Notes under the pieces: generated by a model
Seen by the model: the letters and a program-made list of their open reading frames with translations, nothing else
Database searches by the model: none
What the model was told of the DNA's origin: nothing
Assembly (NCBI GenBank): GCA_017404955.1
Contig: JAFRBH010000009.1
Span: 1-42,881 of the forward strand
Source: Candidatus Saccharimonadota bacterium
GTDB taxonomy: Bacteria > Patescibacteriota > Saccharimonadia > Saccharimonadales > Saccharimonadaceae
Direction: 5' to 3'
DNA: 42,881 nt
Part shown: in pieces, positions 31,500 through 39,366 of the stretch
Layout: every line of letters begins with the position of its first letter
Position numbering within the stretch: position 1 is the first letter of the stretch
Position numbers and translations under genes: made by a program

Positions 31500-32873
31500 A
31501 TGAAAAAAGATTTAGTATTTGACCTGTTGAAACAGGAAAAATTGCGCCAAAGAAAGGGCTTAGAGCTTATCCCTAGCGAGAACTATGTTTCAAAAGATGT
31601 ACTTACTGCCATGGGGTCAGTTTTAACCAACAAATATTCTGAAGGTTACCCGTCTTTTGAGGGTATATCCGAAGGCACACTTTGGTCAGAGACAAAAATT
31701 GCCGACAAAGTTTTACCTAACTATCGCTACTATGGTGGGCAAGCAAATGTTGACCGCATTGAGCGCTTGGCAATTCGTCGCGCGATGAAGCTATTCCATG
31801 CTGATCATGCCAATGTTCAGCCACACTCCGGCGCTAATGCCAACGAAGCGGTTTATTTTGCCTGGTGCGAACCTGGCGATAAGATTTTGGCGATGAACCT
31901 TGCTCATGGCGGGCATCTCACTCATGGCTCCCCAGTGACCCGTTCGGCCAAAATTTATAAGTTCCTAAGTTACGGTACCACCCCTGATGGTGACATCGAT
32001 TACAAGGAATTGGAAAAGATTGCTCTCAAAGAAAAACCAAAGATTATTTTAGTTGGCTATTCCGCCTTTATGAAAGTGCCAGATTTTGACCGTGTAGCTA
32101 AGATTGGCAAAAAAGTTGGGGCGCTTCTGATGGCTGATATGGCGCATGTAGCAGGCTTGATTGCTGGTGGTGTTCATCCAAACCCACTAGATCATGGTTT
32201 TCATGTCATGACTACTACCACGCACAAGACCTTGCGTGGCCCTAGAGGCGGCCTCATTCTTTCCAAAGGCAACGTGGCTTCACCTCTGAAAAAACCAGAA
32301 AAAACTCTTACAAATATCCCTATTTTGATTGATCGTGCGGTATTTCCTGGAACTCAAGGTGGACCGCTAGAGCATGTAATTGCTGCCAAGGCAGTGGCTT
32401 TTGGCGAAGCACTTCAGCCATCATTCAAAAAATATGCGCGTAATATTGTAAAAAATGCCAAAGCTTTGGCCAAACGCTTGCAAAAAAATGGTTTCATTTT
32501 ACAGGGTGGCGGCACCGAGAACCACTTAGTGCTAGTTAACGTTAAGGAAAGCTTCGGTGTATCTGGGAAAATGTTCGAAAAAGCACTTGATATGGTAGGG
32601 CTGACATTGAATGCCAATGCTTTACCTTGCGACAAGGAAGCGGCCTTCCGTCCATCAGGGGTGCGCTTAGGCACACCAGCCATCACCACACGTGGTATGG
32701 GAACCGCCGAGATGGAGAAAATTGCGGACTGGATGACAGAGGTAGCGAAACTCTGTGTCGAGATTGGCAATGAAAAAGACTTAACTAGCAAAAAATATGC
32801 ACCTGCCTTTGAAAAGATTCATAAGCAAGTGGTTAAATTAGCACTCAAATTCCCTCTTCCAACTGAGGGATAG
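31500..32873 (+). CDS. glyA: Serine hydroxymethyltransferase
   Basis: The 457-residue PLP enzyme has PSENYVS, NKYSEGYP, the PLP lysine in TTTTHKTLRGPRGG and PGTQGGPLEH. It converts serine and tetrahydrofolate to glycine and methylene-tetrahydrofolate, the cofactor ThyA needs. It is the last gene of the thyA-folA-glyA operon, with AAGGAGGTC before the ATG, and is closed by a strong terminator. Confidence 0.98.
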   Translation: MKKDLVFDLLKQEKLRQRKGLELIPSENYVSKDVLTAMGSVLTNKYSEGYPSFEGISEGTLWSETKIADKVLPNYRYYGGQANVDRIERLAIRRAMKLFHADHANVQPHSGANANEAVYFAWCEPGDKILAMNLAHGGHLTHGSPVTRSAKIYKFLSYGTTPDGDIDYKELEKIALKEKPKIILVGYSAFMKVPDFDRVAKIGKKVGALLMADMAHVAGLIAGGVHPNPLDHGFHVMTTTTHKTLRGPRGGLILSKGNVASPLKKPEKTLTNIPILIDRAVFPGTQGGPLEHVIAAKAVAFGEALQPSFKKYARNIVKNAKALAKRLQKNGFILQGGGTENHLVLVNVKESFGVSGKMFEKALDMVGLTLNANALPCDKEAAFRPSGVRLGTPAITTRGMGTAEMEKIADWMTEVAKLCVEIGNEKDLTSKKYAPAFEKIHKQVVKLALKFPLPTEG

Positions 32874-32889
32874 CTAGCTCAAAGAAAAG

Positions 32890-32921
32890 TCCCCAGGATC
32901 AAAAGACCCTGGGGATTTTTT
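32890..32921 (+). terminator. Terminator of the thyA-folA-glyA operon
   Basis: TCCCCAGG and CCTGGGGA enclose a 10-nt loop, followed by TTTTTT. Confidence 0.9.
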
Positions 32922-32931
32922 GGGGGTGAGG

Positions 32932-33189
32932 TCACTCTACGAGCTTCCGAATACATTTGACCAAGATGCATCCGGTGAGAAATATCGGCGCCAAAACTGT
33001 TAAACACTTTACGAAACCTCTCCAAGGTCTGACGCTGTTGTACCCCTCCTTGATATTTCTCGTGAAAAGCGAGTCCTGCTCGCTGTCTTCCAAAGTGTCA
33101 AAACTTTTATCAACGAAGAAGGCTTCTTCGTAGTCTCCCTCATCTTTAAAAAGCGTGATATATCTACGCTGCGGTTCTTTCACTACCAT
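32932..33189 (-). CDS. Small single-helix membrane protein, unknown
   Basis: The protein has up to 85 residues: a hydrophilic, acidic N-terminal part (about 1-60) and one membrane helix near the C-terminus with FVKCLTVLAPIFLTGCILVKC and a short basic end. I do not recognise it. The start is uncertain: the AGGAGGT site is only 2 nt from the ATG at 33189, and 8 nt from a GTG two codons later (33183), which has the better spacing. It has promoter TTGCAA-17-TATAAT and a GTCTC-GAGAC leader hairpin. Confidence 0.6.
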   Translation of the reverse strand: MVVKEPQRRYITLFKDEGDYEEAFFVDKSFDTLEDSEQDSLFTRNIKEGYNSVRPWRGFVKCLTVLAPIFLTGCILVKCIRKLVE

Positions 33190-33246
33190 CACCTCCTCTC
33201 AAAGAGCGCCCCCTAGACAAGTCTCAAAAGAGACAGCTATACTTTT

Positions 33247-33288
33247 ATTATAGCACACTTTGCTAAAAATTGCAAGATGTGGTATAAT
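33247..33288. promoter_or_regulatory. Overlapping divergent promoters
   Basis: The minus promoter (TTGCAA 33270-33275, TATAAT 33247-33252) and the plus promoter of tRNA-Ala (TTGCTA 33260-33265, TATAAT 33283-33288) both have 17-nt spacers and interlock. Polymerase can occupy only one at a time. Confidence 0.65.
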
Positions 33289-33301
33289 TTTGCCAATGGT
33301 C

Positions 33302-33377
33302 GGGGACGTAGCTCATCTGGTAGAGCGCAGCATTCGCATTGCTGAGGTGGTGAGTTCGAGTCTCATCGTCTCCACCA
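33302..33377 (+). tRNA. tRNA-Ala (CGC)
   Basis: Acceptor GGGGACG pairs with CGTCTCC. The anticodon loop TTCGCAT presents CGC, which reads GCG. The T arm is GAGTTCGAGTC and CCA is encoded at 33375-33377. Confidence 0.95.
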
Positions 33378-33392
33378 ATAATTACAGTATAG

Positions 33393-33414
33393 AGCCTTCA
33401 CGTGCGTGATGGCT
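33393..33414 (+). repeat. Hairpin between tRNA-Ala and the acidic protein gene
   Basis: AGCC and GGCT plus inner CACG and CGTG form a two-part stem around a 2-nt turn. No T run follows, so it is not a clear terminator. It may separate the tRNA from the downstream message. Confidence 0.4.
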
Positions 33415-33435
33415 TGTTCTTTAGGAGGTGAGGTT

Positions 33436-34251
33436 ATGATAGAATACGAGCATCAGCCATTTATGACTGTAACTGAGATTAATCCTGAAATGGTGCCTTA
33501 TGTCTACTTTAAATCTAATTGCAATTTTCTATTTCCGAAAATTGATATCAATAAAATCCATCCGGAAATTCCGCTCCTCGTAAATACGATTGAGAGCTAC
33601 TTTGAGGACCTGGAACTGTATTTAACATTAGATTTAACAGACGAGCAGAGCAGGCACATGATTCAAGAACACTACGATGAGCTAATCATTGTGACACAAC
33701 GCTCAGAGAAAACCAAAGAGGAAGCCTTCTGCTACACGATAACACCACTAGGTTCTTTCTATTTTGACTTTTTTCAGCGTAGCAAAGACAATCAACTTTC
33801 GGAGAAGTTTACAGTATTCCTGACTGACGAAATGAAGGAAGGCCTGTATCTAGTTCCTTGCGAAGTTGATTTCCTGCCAGATGGAGGAATATCTGTCTTT
33901 CATGAGTATCTTCCTAGTGGACCATTTCCGCCACTTAGGCCGGAGAAATACCCCGAAGGCTCGCCGCAGCAGCTCAATGCCAAGAAGTATTATGAGATTC
34001 AGGAGCTCAAATATAGTTCTGCAACCTCAGTTTATTATTCTGGCGATGAAGAGTCTGATCTAATAGACGAAGTATTAGCCGAGGATGAAGAATACTGGGA
34101 AGATGATGACTATGATGAGGATGAAGAATACTGGGAAGATGATGACTATGATGAGGATGAAATTGAAGATTTCCTCAATAGCTCGGGCAAAGATTTCTTT
34201 CATGACGACACTTTGGACACCCTGTACTATGTAGTCAGACCCGAAGACTAA
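33436..34251 (+). CDS. Acidic protein with tandem repeat tail, unknown
   Basis: I do not recognise this 271-residue protein. The first 200 residues look like a folded alpha/beta domain with many aromatic residues (VYFKSNCNFLFPKIDI, PLGSFYFDFFQRS). Then follows an extremely acidic region with two exact copies of the 12-residue unit EDEEYWEDDDYD, and a short C-terminal end. There is no signal peptide. The start at 33436 is set by TTAGGAGGTG 5 nt before it. No separate promoter is seen, so it may share the tRNA-Ala transcript. Confidence 0.7.
   Translation: MIEYEHQPFMTVTEINPEMVPYVYFKSNCNFLFPKIDINKIHPEIPLLVNTIESYFEDLELYLTLDLTDEQSRHMIQEHYDELIIVTQRSEKTKEEAFCYTITPLGSFYFDFFQRSKDNQLSEKFTVFLTDEMKEGLYLVPCEVDFLPDGGISVFHEYLPSGPFPPLRPEKYPEGSPQQLNAKKYYEIQELKYSSATSVYYSGDEESDLIDEVLAEDEEYWEDDDYDEDEEYWEDDDYDEDEIEDFLNSSGKDFFHDDTLDTLYYVVRPED
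34081..34155 (+). repeat. 36-bp coding tandem repeat
   Basis: Positions 34081-34116 and 34117-34152 are identical 36-bp units, followed by the start of a third. Each encodes 12 acidic and aromatic residues, so copy number can change without a frameshift. Confidence 0.95.
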
Positions 34252-34280
34252 AAAATACCCCCAAGGTTTGGGGGTATTTT
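34251..34280. terminator. Bidirectional terminator
   Basis: AAAATACCCCC and GGGGGTATTTT form an 11-bp stem around a 7-nt loop, directly after the acidic protein gene. Confidence 0.85.
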
Positions 34281-34336
34281 CCTTTGTCTCTCCTAGCACC
34301 GGTCAGGCTTCGCCCGACGGAGCATAACGTTACCTC

Positions 34337-34366
34337 AAAAATATCCGTGCAAGCACGGATATTTTT
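34337..34366. terminator. Terminator of the alpha/rpsI operon
   Basis: AAAAATATCCGTG and CACGGATATTTTT form a perfect 13-bp stem with loop CAAG. On minus it closes the long ribosomal operon. A further imperfect hairpin (GGTCAGGC region, about 34295-34325) lies before it. Confidence 0.85.
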
Positions 34367-34373
34367 GTTCCTC

Positions 34374-34772
34374 CTAACGTTTTGAGAACTGTTCTTTCTT
34401 TCTCGCAGAGCGAAGACCGTATTTCTTGCGTTCCTTTTCGCGTGGGTCACGCTTGATGAAGCCAGCTTTCTTCAATACTGGGCGAAGATCTGGGGCTTCA
34501 AGGGTGATAGCTTTAGAAACTGCAAGCTTGATTGCGTCAACCTGGCCAGCTAGACCGCCACCGGTAACTACGATAGTAATGTCGTAATCTTTTTGCTTGC
34601 CGGAAACTGCTAGTGGGTCGGTGATTTCTGCTAATTTGGACTTGTCGCCGGAGAGATACTCAAGAGCATCTTTACCGTTGATAGTGATATTGCCTTTGCC
34701 CTTATAGAGACGGGCGCGAGCTGTGGCAGCCTTGCGGCGGCCAAGTCCGTAGATGTAAGAATCTTTTGCCAT
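34374..34772 (-). CDS. rpsI: Ribosomal protein uS9
   Basis: The 132-residue protein has YGLGRRKAATARARLYKGKG, VTGGGLAGQVDAIKLAVSKAI and the basic tail KKYGLRSARKKEQFSKR, which reaches the P-site tRNA. It overlaps rplM by one base (TAATG), so the pair is coupled. It is the last gene of the operon. Confidence 0.98.
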   Translation of the reverse strand: MAKDSYIYGLGRRKAATARARLYKGKGNITINGKDALEYLSGDKSKLAEITDPLAVSGKQKDYDITIVVTGGGLAGQVDAIKLAVSKAITLEAPDLRPVLKKAGFIKRDPREKERKKYGLRSARKKEQFSKR

Positions 34773-35197
34773 TATTTAATCTCCTTTGGGTTCTGGGCAG
34801 TGTGGGAATGCTCAGCGCCTTCGAATACGCGAAGACGGGCAAGTCTTTCTGCCTGTAATTTATTCTTAGGAAGCATACCTTTCACTGCTTCTTTGATGGC
34901 ATAGCTAGGGTCTTTTTCGATGACCTCAGCAAGGCTTAATTCCTTGATACCACCTGGGAAGCCACTGTGACGATAATACTTCTTGTCGGTTAATTTAGCG
35001 CCGGTAGCTTGAAGCTCTTTAGCATTAATAACTACGACGTAGTCGCCATTATCGATGTGTGGAGTGTAAGTTACCTTTGATTTTCCCATCAATTTGTCGG
35101 CAATCACGACAGCTAATTTACCAAGTGGTAAAGATTTGGCATCGATGATATACCATTCGCGGGAGATTTCTGAGCCTTTTTGAGAATAAGTTTTCAT
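34772..35197 (-). CDS. rplM: Ribosomal protein uL13
   Basis: The 141-residue protein has REWYIIDAKSLPLGKLAVVIAD, KKYYRHSGFPGGIKE and KGMLPKNKLQ, the uL13 signatures. It assembles early on 23S rRNA. It lies between rplQ and rpsI, in the order common in many bacteria. Confidence 0.98.
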   Translation of the reverse strand: MKTYSQKGSEISREWYIIDAKSLPLGKLAVVIADKLMGKSKVTYTPHIDNGDYVVVINAKELQATGAKLTDKKYYRHSGFPGGIKELSLAEVIEKDPSYAIKEAVKGMLPKNKLQAERLARLRVFEGAEHSHTAQNPKEIK

Positions 35198-35198
35198 A

Positions 35199-35576
35199 TT
35201 ACTTGTCCTCCTTGGTCTCGATATTGTCTACAAAAGAAATAGTGGCTAGTTCGGCGTTATCACCTTTGCGGTTTCCAGCACGTTCGATGCGAAGATAGCC
35301 AGAATCACGCTTAATTTGTGGGGCGATTGTATCCATAAGAAGATCTGCAGCTTCAATGCTATTTAATCTAGCGATGAGAATTCTACGATTGGCTAGACCA
35401 CCTTTTTTGGCGATGGTAACTAGTCTTTCAGTAGAACGACGGATCTCTTTGGCTTTTTCTAATGTAGTAGTGATTGATTGATTTTCGATAAGAGAGCACT
35501 GCAAGCCCCGCACAAGTGCGCGTCTCTTGTCGGTTTCACGGCCGAACTTACGGCCTTTATATCCGTGGCGATGCAT
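35199..35576 (-). CDS. rplQ: Ribosomal protein bL17
   Basis: The 125-residue protein has MHRHGYKGRKFGRETDKRRAL, ENQSITTTLEKAKEIR and the C-terminal IKRDSGYLRIERAGNRKGDNA. It follows rpoA by 1 nt and precedes rplM by 1 nt. Confidence 0.98.
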   Translation of the reverse strand: MHRHGYKGRKFGRETDKRRALVRGLQCSLIENQSITTTLEKAKEIRRSTERLVTIAKKGGLANRRILIARLNSIEAADLLMDTIAPQIKRDSGYLRIERAGNRKGDNAELATISFVDNIETKEDK

Positions 35577-35577
35577 A

Positions 35578-36528
35578 TTAAATATTTAACTCCGTTATCT
35601 TTTCTTTTACTTCATCCAATGCCTTTGCGCCAAAGCCTTTGAGGTCTTTAAGATCAGAATCAGAAAGCATTACAAGGTCACGCACAGTCTTAATATCGTT
35701 GTTAGTAAGCGCATTAGCGGTGCGAGCGGAAAGTCCAAGTTCCTCAATTGGAAGCATTAGACCAGAATCTTCTTCTTCTGTTTCACCTCCTGGGGCTGGA
35801 GCACTTTCGACGGTAGTGCTACCGGCAAGGGCGGTATATTGGTTAACTAGGATAGCAGCGGCTTCTTCAAAGGCCTCACGTGGAGTGATGGTACCATCAG
35901 TCTCGATAGTAAGGGTAAGTTGTTGAAGATTAGTATCCTGACCAACACGAGTATTTTCGGCTTTGTAGCGAGCACGAAGTACTGGTGAAAATACTGCATC
36001 AAGTGCAATCATATCTGAATGAACGCGTTCTTGACCAGATTTTTCAATGGTAAGGTAACCGCAGCCAGTATCGACGATGAAATGCATCTTTAAAACATGC
36101 TTTGGGTCATCAATGTGGCAGATAACCTGATTTGGGTTGGCAATTTCAACTTCAGCTGGAAGTTTAATGTCACCAGCGACCACGCGCTTATCTCCAGCCT
36201 TTTCGGACTGCTCTGAGCCTTTAATCTCTAGATAGAGCTCAACAGGGGTATCAGAGTGAGATTTAACGCGAATATTCTTGAGGTTCAACATGATGTCAAC
36301 GACATCTTCACGAATGCCTGGAATAGCAGTAAATTCATGAGTGGAACCTTCAATGCTAAAGGCGGTAATAGCAGCGCCTTTAACACTAGAGAGAAGAACG
36401 CGACGAAGGGAGTTACCAAGGGTGTTACCGTAGCCATAGTATAGAGGGCGTACGATGAACTCTGCGGTATTGTTACCTAGGTCATTGACTTCTTCTAGCT
36501 TTGCTTCATGAATAGCTTTTGTTGTCAT
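35578..36528 (-). CDS. rpoA: RNA polymerase alpha subunit
   Basis: The 316-residue protein has the N-terminal dimerisation domain (FIVRPLYYGYGNTLGNSLRR, EFTAIPGIREDVVDIMLNLK) and the C-terminal helix-hairpin-helix domain (LPIEELGLSARTANALTNN, LKDLKGFGAKALDEV), joined by an acidic linker. The C-terminal domain binds upstream promoter DNA and activators; it is complete here. Confidence 0.98.
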   Translation of the reverse strand: MTTKAIHEAKLEEVNDLGNNTAEFIVRPLYYGYGNTLGNSLRRVLLSSVKGAAITAFSIEGSTHEFTAIPGIREDVVDIMLNLKNIRVKSHSDTPVELYLEIKGSEQSEKAGDKRVVAGDIKLPAEVEIANPNQVICHIDDPKHVLKMHFIVDTGCGYLTIEKSGQERVHSDMIALDAVFSPVLRARYKAENTRVGQDTNLQQLTLTIETDGTITPREAFEEAAAILVNQYTALAGSTTVESAPAPGGETEEEDSGLMLPIEELGLSARTANALTNNDIKTVRDLVMLSDSDLKDLKGFGAKALDEVKEKITELNI

Positions 36529-36542
36529 ATTGTTCTTTCTCC

Positions 36543-37160
36543 TTAGCGTGAGTAGTACTCAACGATTAATTGTTCGTTAATGCCCGCCTCTGCTTCTTCG
36601 CGCTTTGGCAAACCGGTTATTTCGATTTTCATTTTCTTGCCGTCAACCTTCATCCAAGACAAAGTGTTGCTACCTGCTGCACCCATGATGTTGTCTAAGT
36701 TCTTGAAATATTCAGATTTCTGAGATTTTGGACGAACTTCGAGAACATCACCAGCGCTAAGGCGAATGGATGGAATGTCGATACGGCGGCCGTTTAGTAG
36801 GAAGTGACCGTGGGAGACTAGTTGTCTAGCCTGACGACGGGTAGTAGCAAAACCTGCGCGGTAAACAGCGTTATCGGCGCGGCGTTCTAGGAATTCTAGA
36901 AGTTTTTCGCCGGTCAAACCTTCTGCGCGGGTAGCTTCTTTCATTAATTTAGCAAATTGCTTTTCAAGAAGACCATACATGCGGCGAACTTTCTGCTTCT
37001 CGCGAAGCTGAGTAAGATAAAGGCTTCCACCTCTAACTCTCATATCGCCGTGCTGACCAGGAATACCGGTCTTTTTGGCCATAACTTTGTGAGCCTTAGG
37101 AGCGAGGGCATAACCTTCGCGACGACTCTGCTTTACAATAGGTGATTTATCGCGTGCCAT
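36543..37160 (-). CDS. rpsD: Ribosomal protein uS4
   Basis: The 205-residue protein has the N-terminal assembly domain and an S4 RNA-binding domain (RADNAVYRAGFATTRRQARQ, VSHGHFLLNGRRIDIPS). It lacks the N-terminal cysteines of the zinc-binding type, as many bacterial S4 proteins do. In other bacteria S4 represses its own operon. It overlaps rpsK by one base. Confidence 0.98.
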   Translation of the reverse strand: MARDKSPIVKQSRREGYALAPKAHKVMAKKTGIPGQHGDMRVRGGSLYLTQLREKQKVRRMYGLLEKQFAKLMKEATRAEGLTGEKLLEFLERRADNAVYRAGFATTRRQARQLVSHGHFLLNGRRIDIPSIRLSAGDVLEVRPKSQKSEYFKNLDNIMGAAGSNTLSWMKVDGKKMKIEITGLPKREEAEAGINEQLIVEYYSR

Positions 37161-37627
37161 TATGGTTTCCTTTCTCCCTTAGGACGAACACCACCGTGAG
37201 CAATAGGGGTCAAGTCGGTGATACTGTCAATTTTCATACCAACGCTAGAGACGGCGCGAATTGCACTGTCACGACCAAGGCCGATACCTTTGACATAGAC
37301 GTCAACGCTGTTCATGCCATGATCTTTCTTAGCGATTTCTGCGGCTTTTTCAGCTGCAATCTGAGCTGCATAAGCCGTACCTTTCTTACTTCCTCTAAAA
37401 CCGTTAGCGCCTGCGGAAGAGGCAGTTAGTACTTCGCCCTTCTTATCAGAGAAGCTAATGATAGTATTGTTAAAGGTTGCCTGAATGTGCATCTGGCCAG
37501 AGGTAACGATACGTTTGCCTTTCTTGGCCTTTTTAGTAGCTTTAGGAGCTTCGGTAGCTTCGGCTTTTTCAGCCTTTTCCGCTTCAGGAGCTTCCACAGC
37601 TTTATCTTTAATTTCTTCTTCTGCCAT
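37160..37627 (-). CDS. rpsK: Ribosomal protein uS11 with acidic/basic N-terminal extension
   Basis: The 155-residue protein has the uS11 body from about residue 40 (GQMHIQATFNNTIISF, SSAGANGFRGSKKGTAYAAQ, DLTPIAHGGVRPKGERK). The first 38 residues are made of E, K and A with few others and are not part of the standard protein. uS11 lies on the small-subunit platform. Confidence 0.97.
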   Translation of the reverse strand: MAEEEIKDKAVEAPEAEKAEKAEATEAPKATKKAKKGKRIVTSGQMHIQATFNNTIISFSDKKGEVLTASSAGANGFRGSKKGTAYAAQIAAEKAAEIAKKDHGMNSVDVYVKGIGLGRDSAIRAVSSVGMKIDSITDLTPIAHGGVRPKGERKP

Positions 37628-37644
37628 GTTATTCTCCTTTCTCC

Positions 37645-38031
37645 TTAAGTCTTACTTGCTGCCTTTGGCTGTGCTCCACCAACTGCGATAGCTTTACCTT
37701 TACGAGTGCGTGCGTTCGTTCTGGTACGCTGTCCGTTGACTGGTAGTTTCAGCTTGTGGCGGACACCTTTATAAGAGTTGATGTCCTTGATGCGTTTGAT
37801 ATTATTGGTCACGAGACGACGAAGGTCACCTTCAACGCGATACTTGTTTGCAATTATCTCGTTGATCTTTGCTTCTTCAGCCTCGGTGAGATCTTTCACC
37901 CGAGTGGTAGGCTCAATTTTGGCCTCCGCAAGGATGGCTTTGGAGGTTGTTCTACCAATTCCGTAGACGTAAGTTAGGGCGACCCAAACTTGCTTTTCGG
38001 AAGGAATAACAACGCTTGCAATTCTTGCCAT
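37645..38031 (-). CDS. rpsM: Ribosomal protein uS13
   Basis: The 128-residue protein has [32 protein letters not shown] and the basic tail with [20 protein letters not shown]. It sits in the head of the small subunit. It starts 2 nt after the rpmJ stop. Confidence 0.98.
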   Translation of the reverse strand: MARIASVVIPSEKQVWVALTYVYGIGRTTSKAILAEAKIEPTTRVKDLTEAEEAKINEIIANKYRVEGDLRRLVTNNIKRIKDINSYKGVRHKLKLPVNGQRTRTNARTRKGKAIAVGGAQPKAASKT

Positions 38032-38033
38032 GC

Positions 38034-38150
38034 TTAACCCTGCCTTTGCTTATTCTTTGGTTTATTCTTGTTGATAACACGAAGCACACCTTTACGGCGC
38101 ACAATGATGTCATCAGGGGAGATTTTTTTAACACTTGCACGTACTTTCAT
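38034..38150 (-). CDS. rpmJ: Ribosomal protein bL36, cysteine-free form
   Basis: This 38-residue protein reads [14 protein letters not shown], then [15 protein letters not shown] and KNKQRQG. The usual bL36 has a C-C-C-H zinc site (KICRNC and VICSEPKHKQ); here all the cysteines are gone and the histidine is N. Position before rpsM and length are typical. The ribosome binding site AAGGAAAGG is about 11 nt from the ATG. Confidence 0.95.
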   Translation of the reverse strand: MKVRASVKKISPDDIIVRRKGVLRVINKNKPKNKQRQG

Positions 38151-38177
38151 AAGTGTCAAAATCCTTTCCTTGTTACG

Positions 38178-38275
38178 GTTGTAAAAATCTCCCATTTCTA
38201 CCCGAATTTTCGGCGTGTTCGACTAATTCGCCATTCTGTTCAGGAATTGCTTCGAAATGTTGTAATTTTTACAAC
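38178..38275 (-). promoter_or_regulatory. Structured leader of the alpha operon
   Basis: Between infA and rpmJ the minus-strand RNA has an 11-nt segment, GTTGTAAAAAT (from 38275), exactly complementary to ATTTTTACAAC ending at 38178. Its first part can instead pair with the neighbouring TACAAC at 38259-38264. Smaller stems (CCGAA with TTCGG, and GGCG with CGCC) lie between. Alternative pairings suggest an attenuation or autoregulation element; S4 is a candidate ligand by analogy with other alpha operons. Confidence 0.45.
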
Positions 38276-38281
38276 GTTTTA

Positions 38282-38506
38282 TTAATCTTTTAGGCGAAAA
38301 CTGATGCGCCCCTTCGTAAGATCGTAAGGGGTCAGTTCAACTTTCACCTTATCACCAGGCACTAAACGGATATAGTTTTTACGCATTTTTCCGCTCATGT
38401 GCGCAATGATAATATGACCATTCTCGAGTTCAACCCGAAATTGGGTATTAGGCAAAGCCTCCACGACCTTGCCGGTGAGTTCAATCACTTCCTTTTGACT
38501 AGCCAT
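38282..38506 (-). CDS. infA: Translation initiation factor IF-1
   Basis: The 74-residue OB-fold protein has [41 protein letters not shown] and GRISFRLKD. It binds the A site of the small subunit during initiation. Its neighbours secY and the alpha operon are typical, but adk and map are absent between secY and infA. Confidence 0.98.
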   Translation of the reverse strand: MASQKEVIELTGKVVEALPNTQFRVELENGHIIIAHMSGKMRKNYIRLVPGDKVKVELTPYDLTKGRISFRLKD

Positions 38507-38565
38507 AAATTACTTCTATATTTTATCAAATGTTTGTCAAGTTGTAAAGAGTTTTTTAGAGATTT

Positions 38566-39366
38566 TTACTGATTTTCTTCAGATTTTTCTTCTTCTTTTT
38601 TCTCGTCTTCTTCAGTTTTGGCTGGAGAACCATCGTCGGCGCGCTCCACCCCTGTATTAGTTTCTACAAGAGTCTCCTCTACAAGTACCGCTCGGACAAA
38701 TTGACGCGAGAGATATGTCTGTTGAACCTGAGACCAAACACCAGTACAAGTAATAATTGAGAGGCTCTCTTTCCCTTTTTCTGGTGATTCAACCATCTTG
38801 GCCATCTGACTGTCCGCTTCAGAGAGCGGTACTTCTTCACTCTCCACTACCTTGTACTTGAAGAATTTTCCATCTCCACGCTCAATAACGATGATATCAC
38901 CGATAGCGATATCTGGTAGATGCTTGAAGACACCCTCTTTGGTAGGGCCACCATTATGGCCATCAAGCAACATAGTGCCACCCATGCCGGGCTTGCCAGA
39001 GGAACGGTACCAACCAACATCATAAATACTGACCGGAACTTGTAATCTGCCGATATTATTCAGTCCAACTTCTACCACCCTAGCTCGATCAATGCCGAGT
39101 TTTGCGATAGATAAAAAACGAGGTTTGTTTGGTGCTACTTTATAATTGTTCTTGTCATCATTAGTAACATCTGACTCATCAACATTTTCTACTTCTTCTG
39201 GAGCAATAGTGTTATTGATGGGCGCCATACGAGTAGAGCCTTCTTTACTACTATAGTAATTGTGCTCCCAAATGGCTAGGCGCAAAATAATTGCCAAAAA
39301 GATTAAACCAACTACGCCCCAGATAATCTGGGAACGGTATTTCTTCCAGCTAAATTTTAGAGCCAT
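38566..39366 (-). CDS. Sortase (class E/F-like transpeptidase)
   Basis: The 266-residue protein has a basic N-terminus, one membrane helix (about 14-32), a variable linker and a sortase barrel (about 82-230). The catalytic set is visible: H137 in LLDGHNGG, C207 in ITCTGVW and an arginine in YLSRQFVRAV. A lysine/glutamate tail follows the domain. Sortases join proteins to the wall or to each other. The ATG overlaps the secY stop by one base, so it is made with the translocon. It may act on surface proteins, but the FISUMP protein at 41517 ends without an LPxTG signal. Confidence 0.9.
   Translation of the reverse strand: MALKFSWKKYRSQIIWGVVGLIFLAIILRLAIWEHNYYSSKEGSTRMAPINNTIAPEEVENVDESDVTNDDKNNYKVAPNKPRFLSIAKLGIDRARVVEVGLNNIGRLQVPVSIYDVGWYRSSGKPGMGGTMLLDGHNGGPTKEGVFKHLPDIAIGDIIVIERGDGKFFKYKVVESEEVPLSEADSQMAKMVESPEKGKESLSIITCTGVWSQVQQTYLSRQFVRAVLVEETLVETNTGVERADDGSPAKTEEDEKKEEEKSEENQ

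Noticed and set aside
34081-34155. 36-bp repeat of CRISPR-like length
   Set aside because: The copies are directly adjacent without spacers and lie in a coding frame; no cas genes are present.
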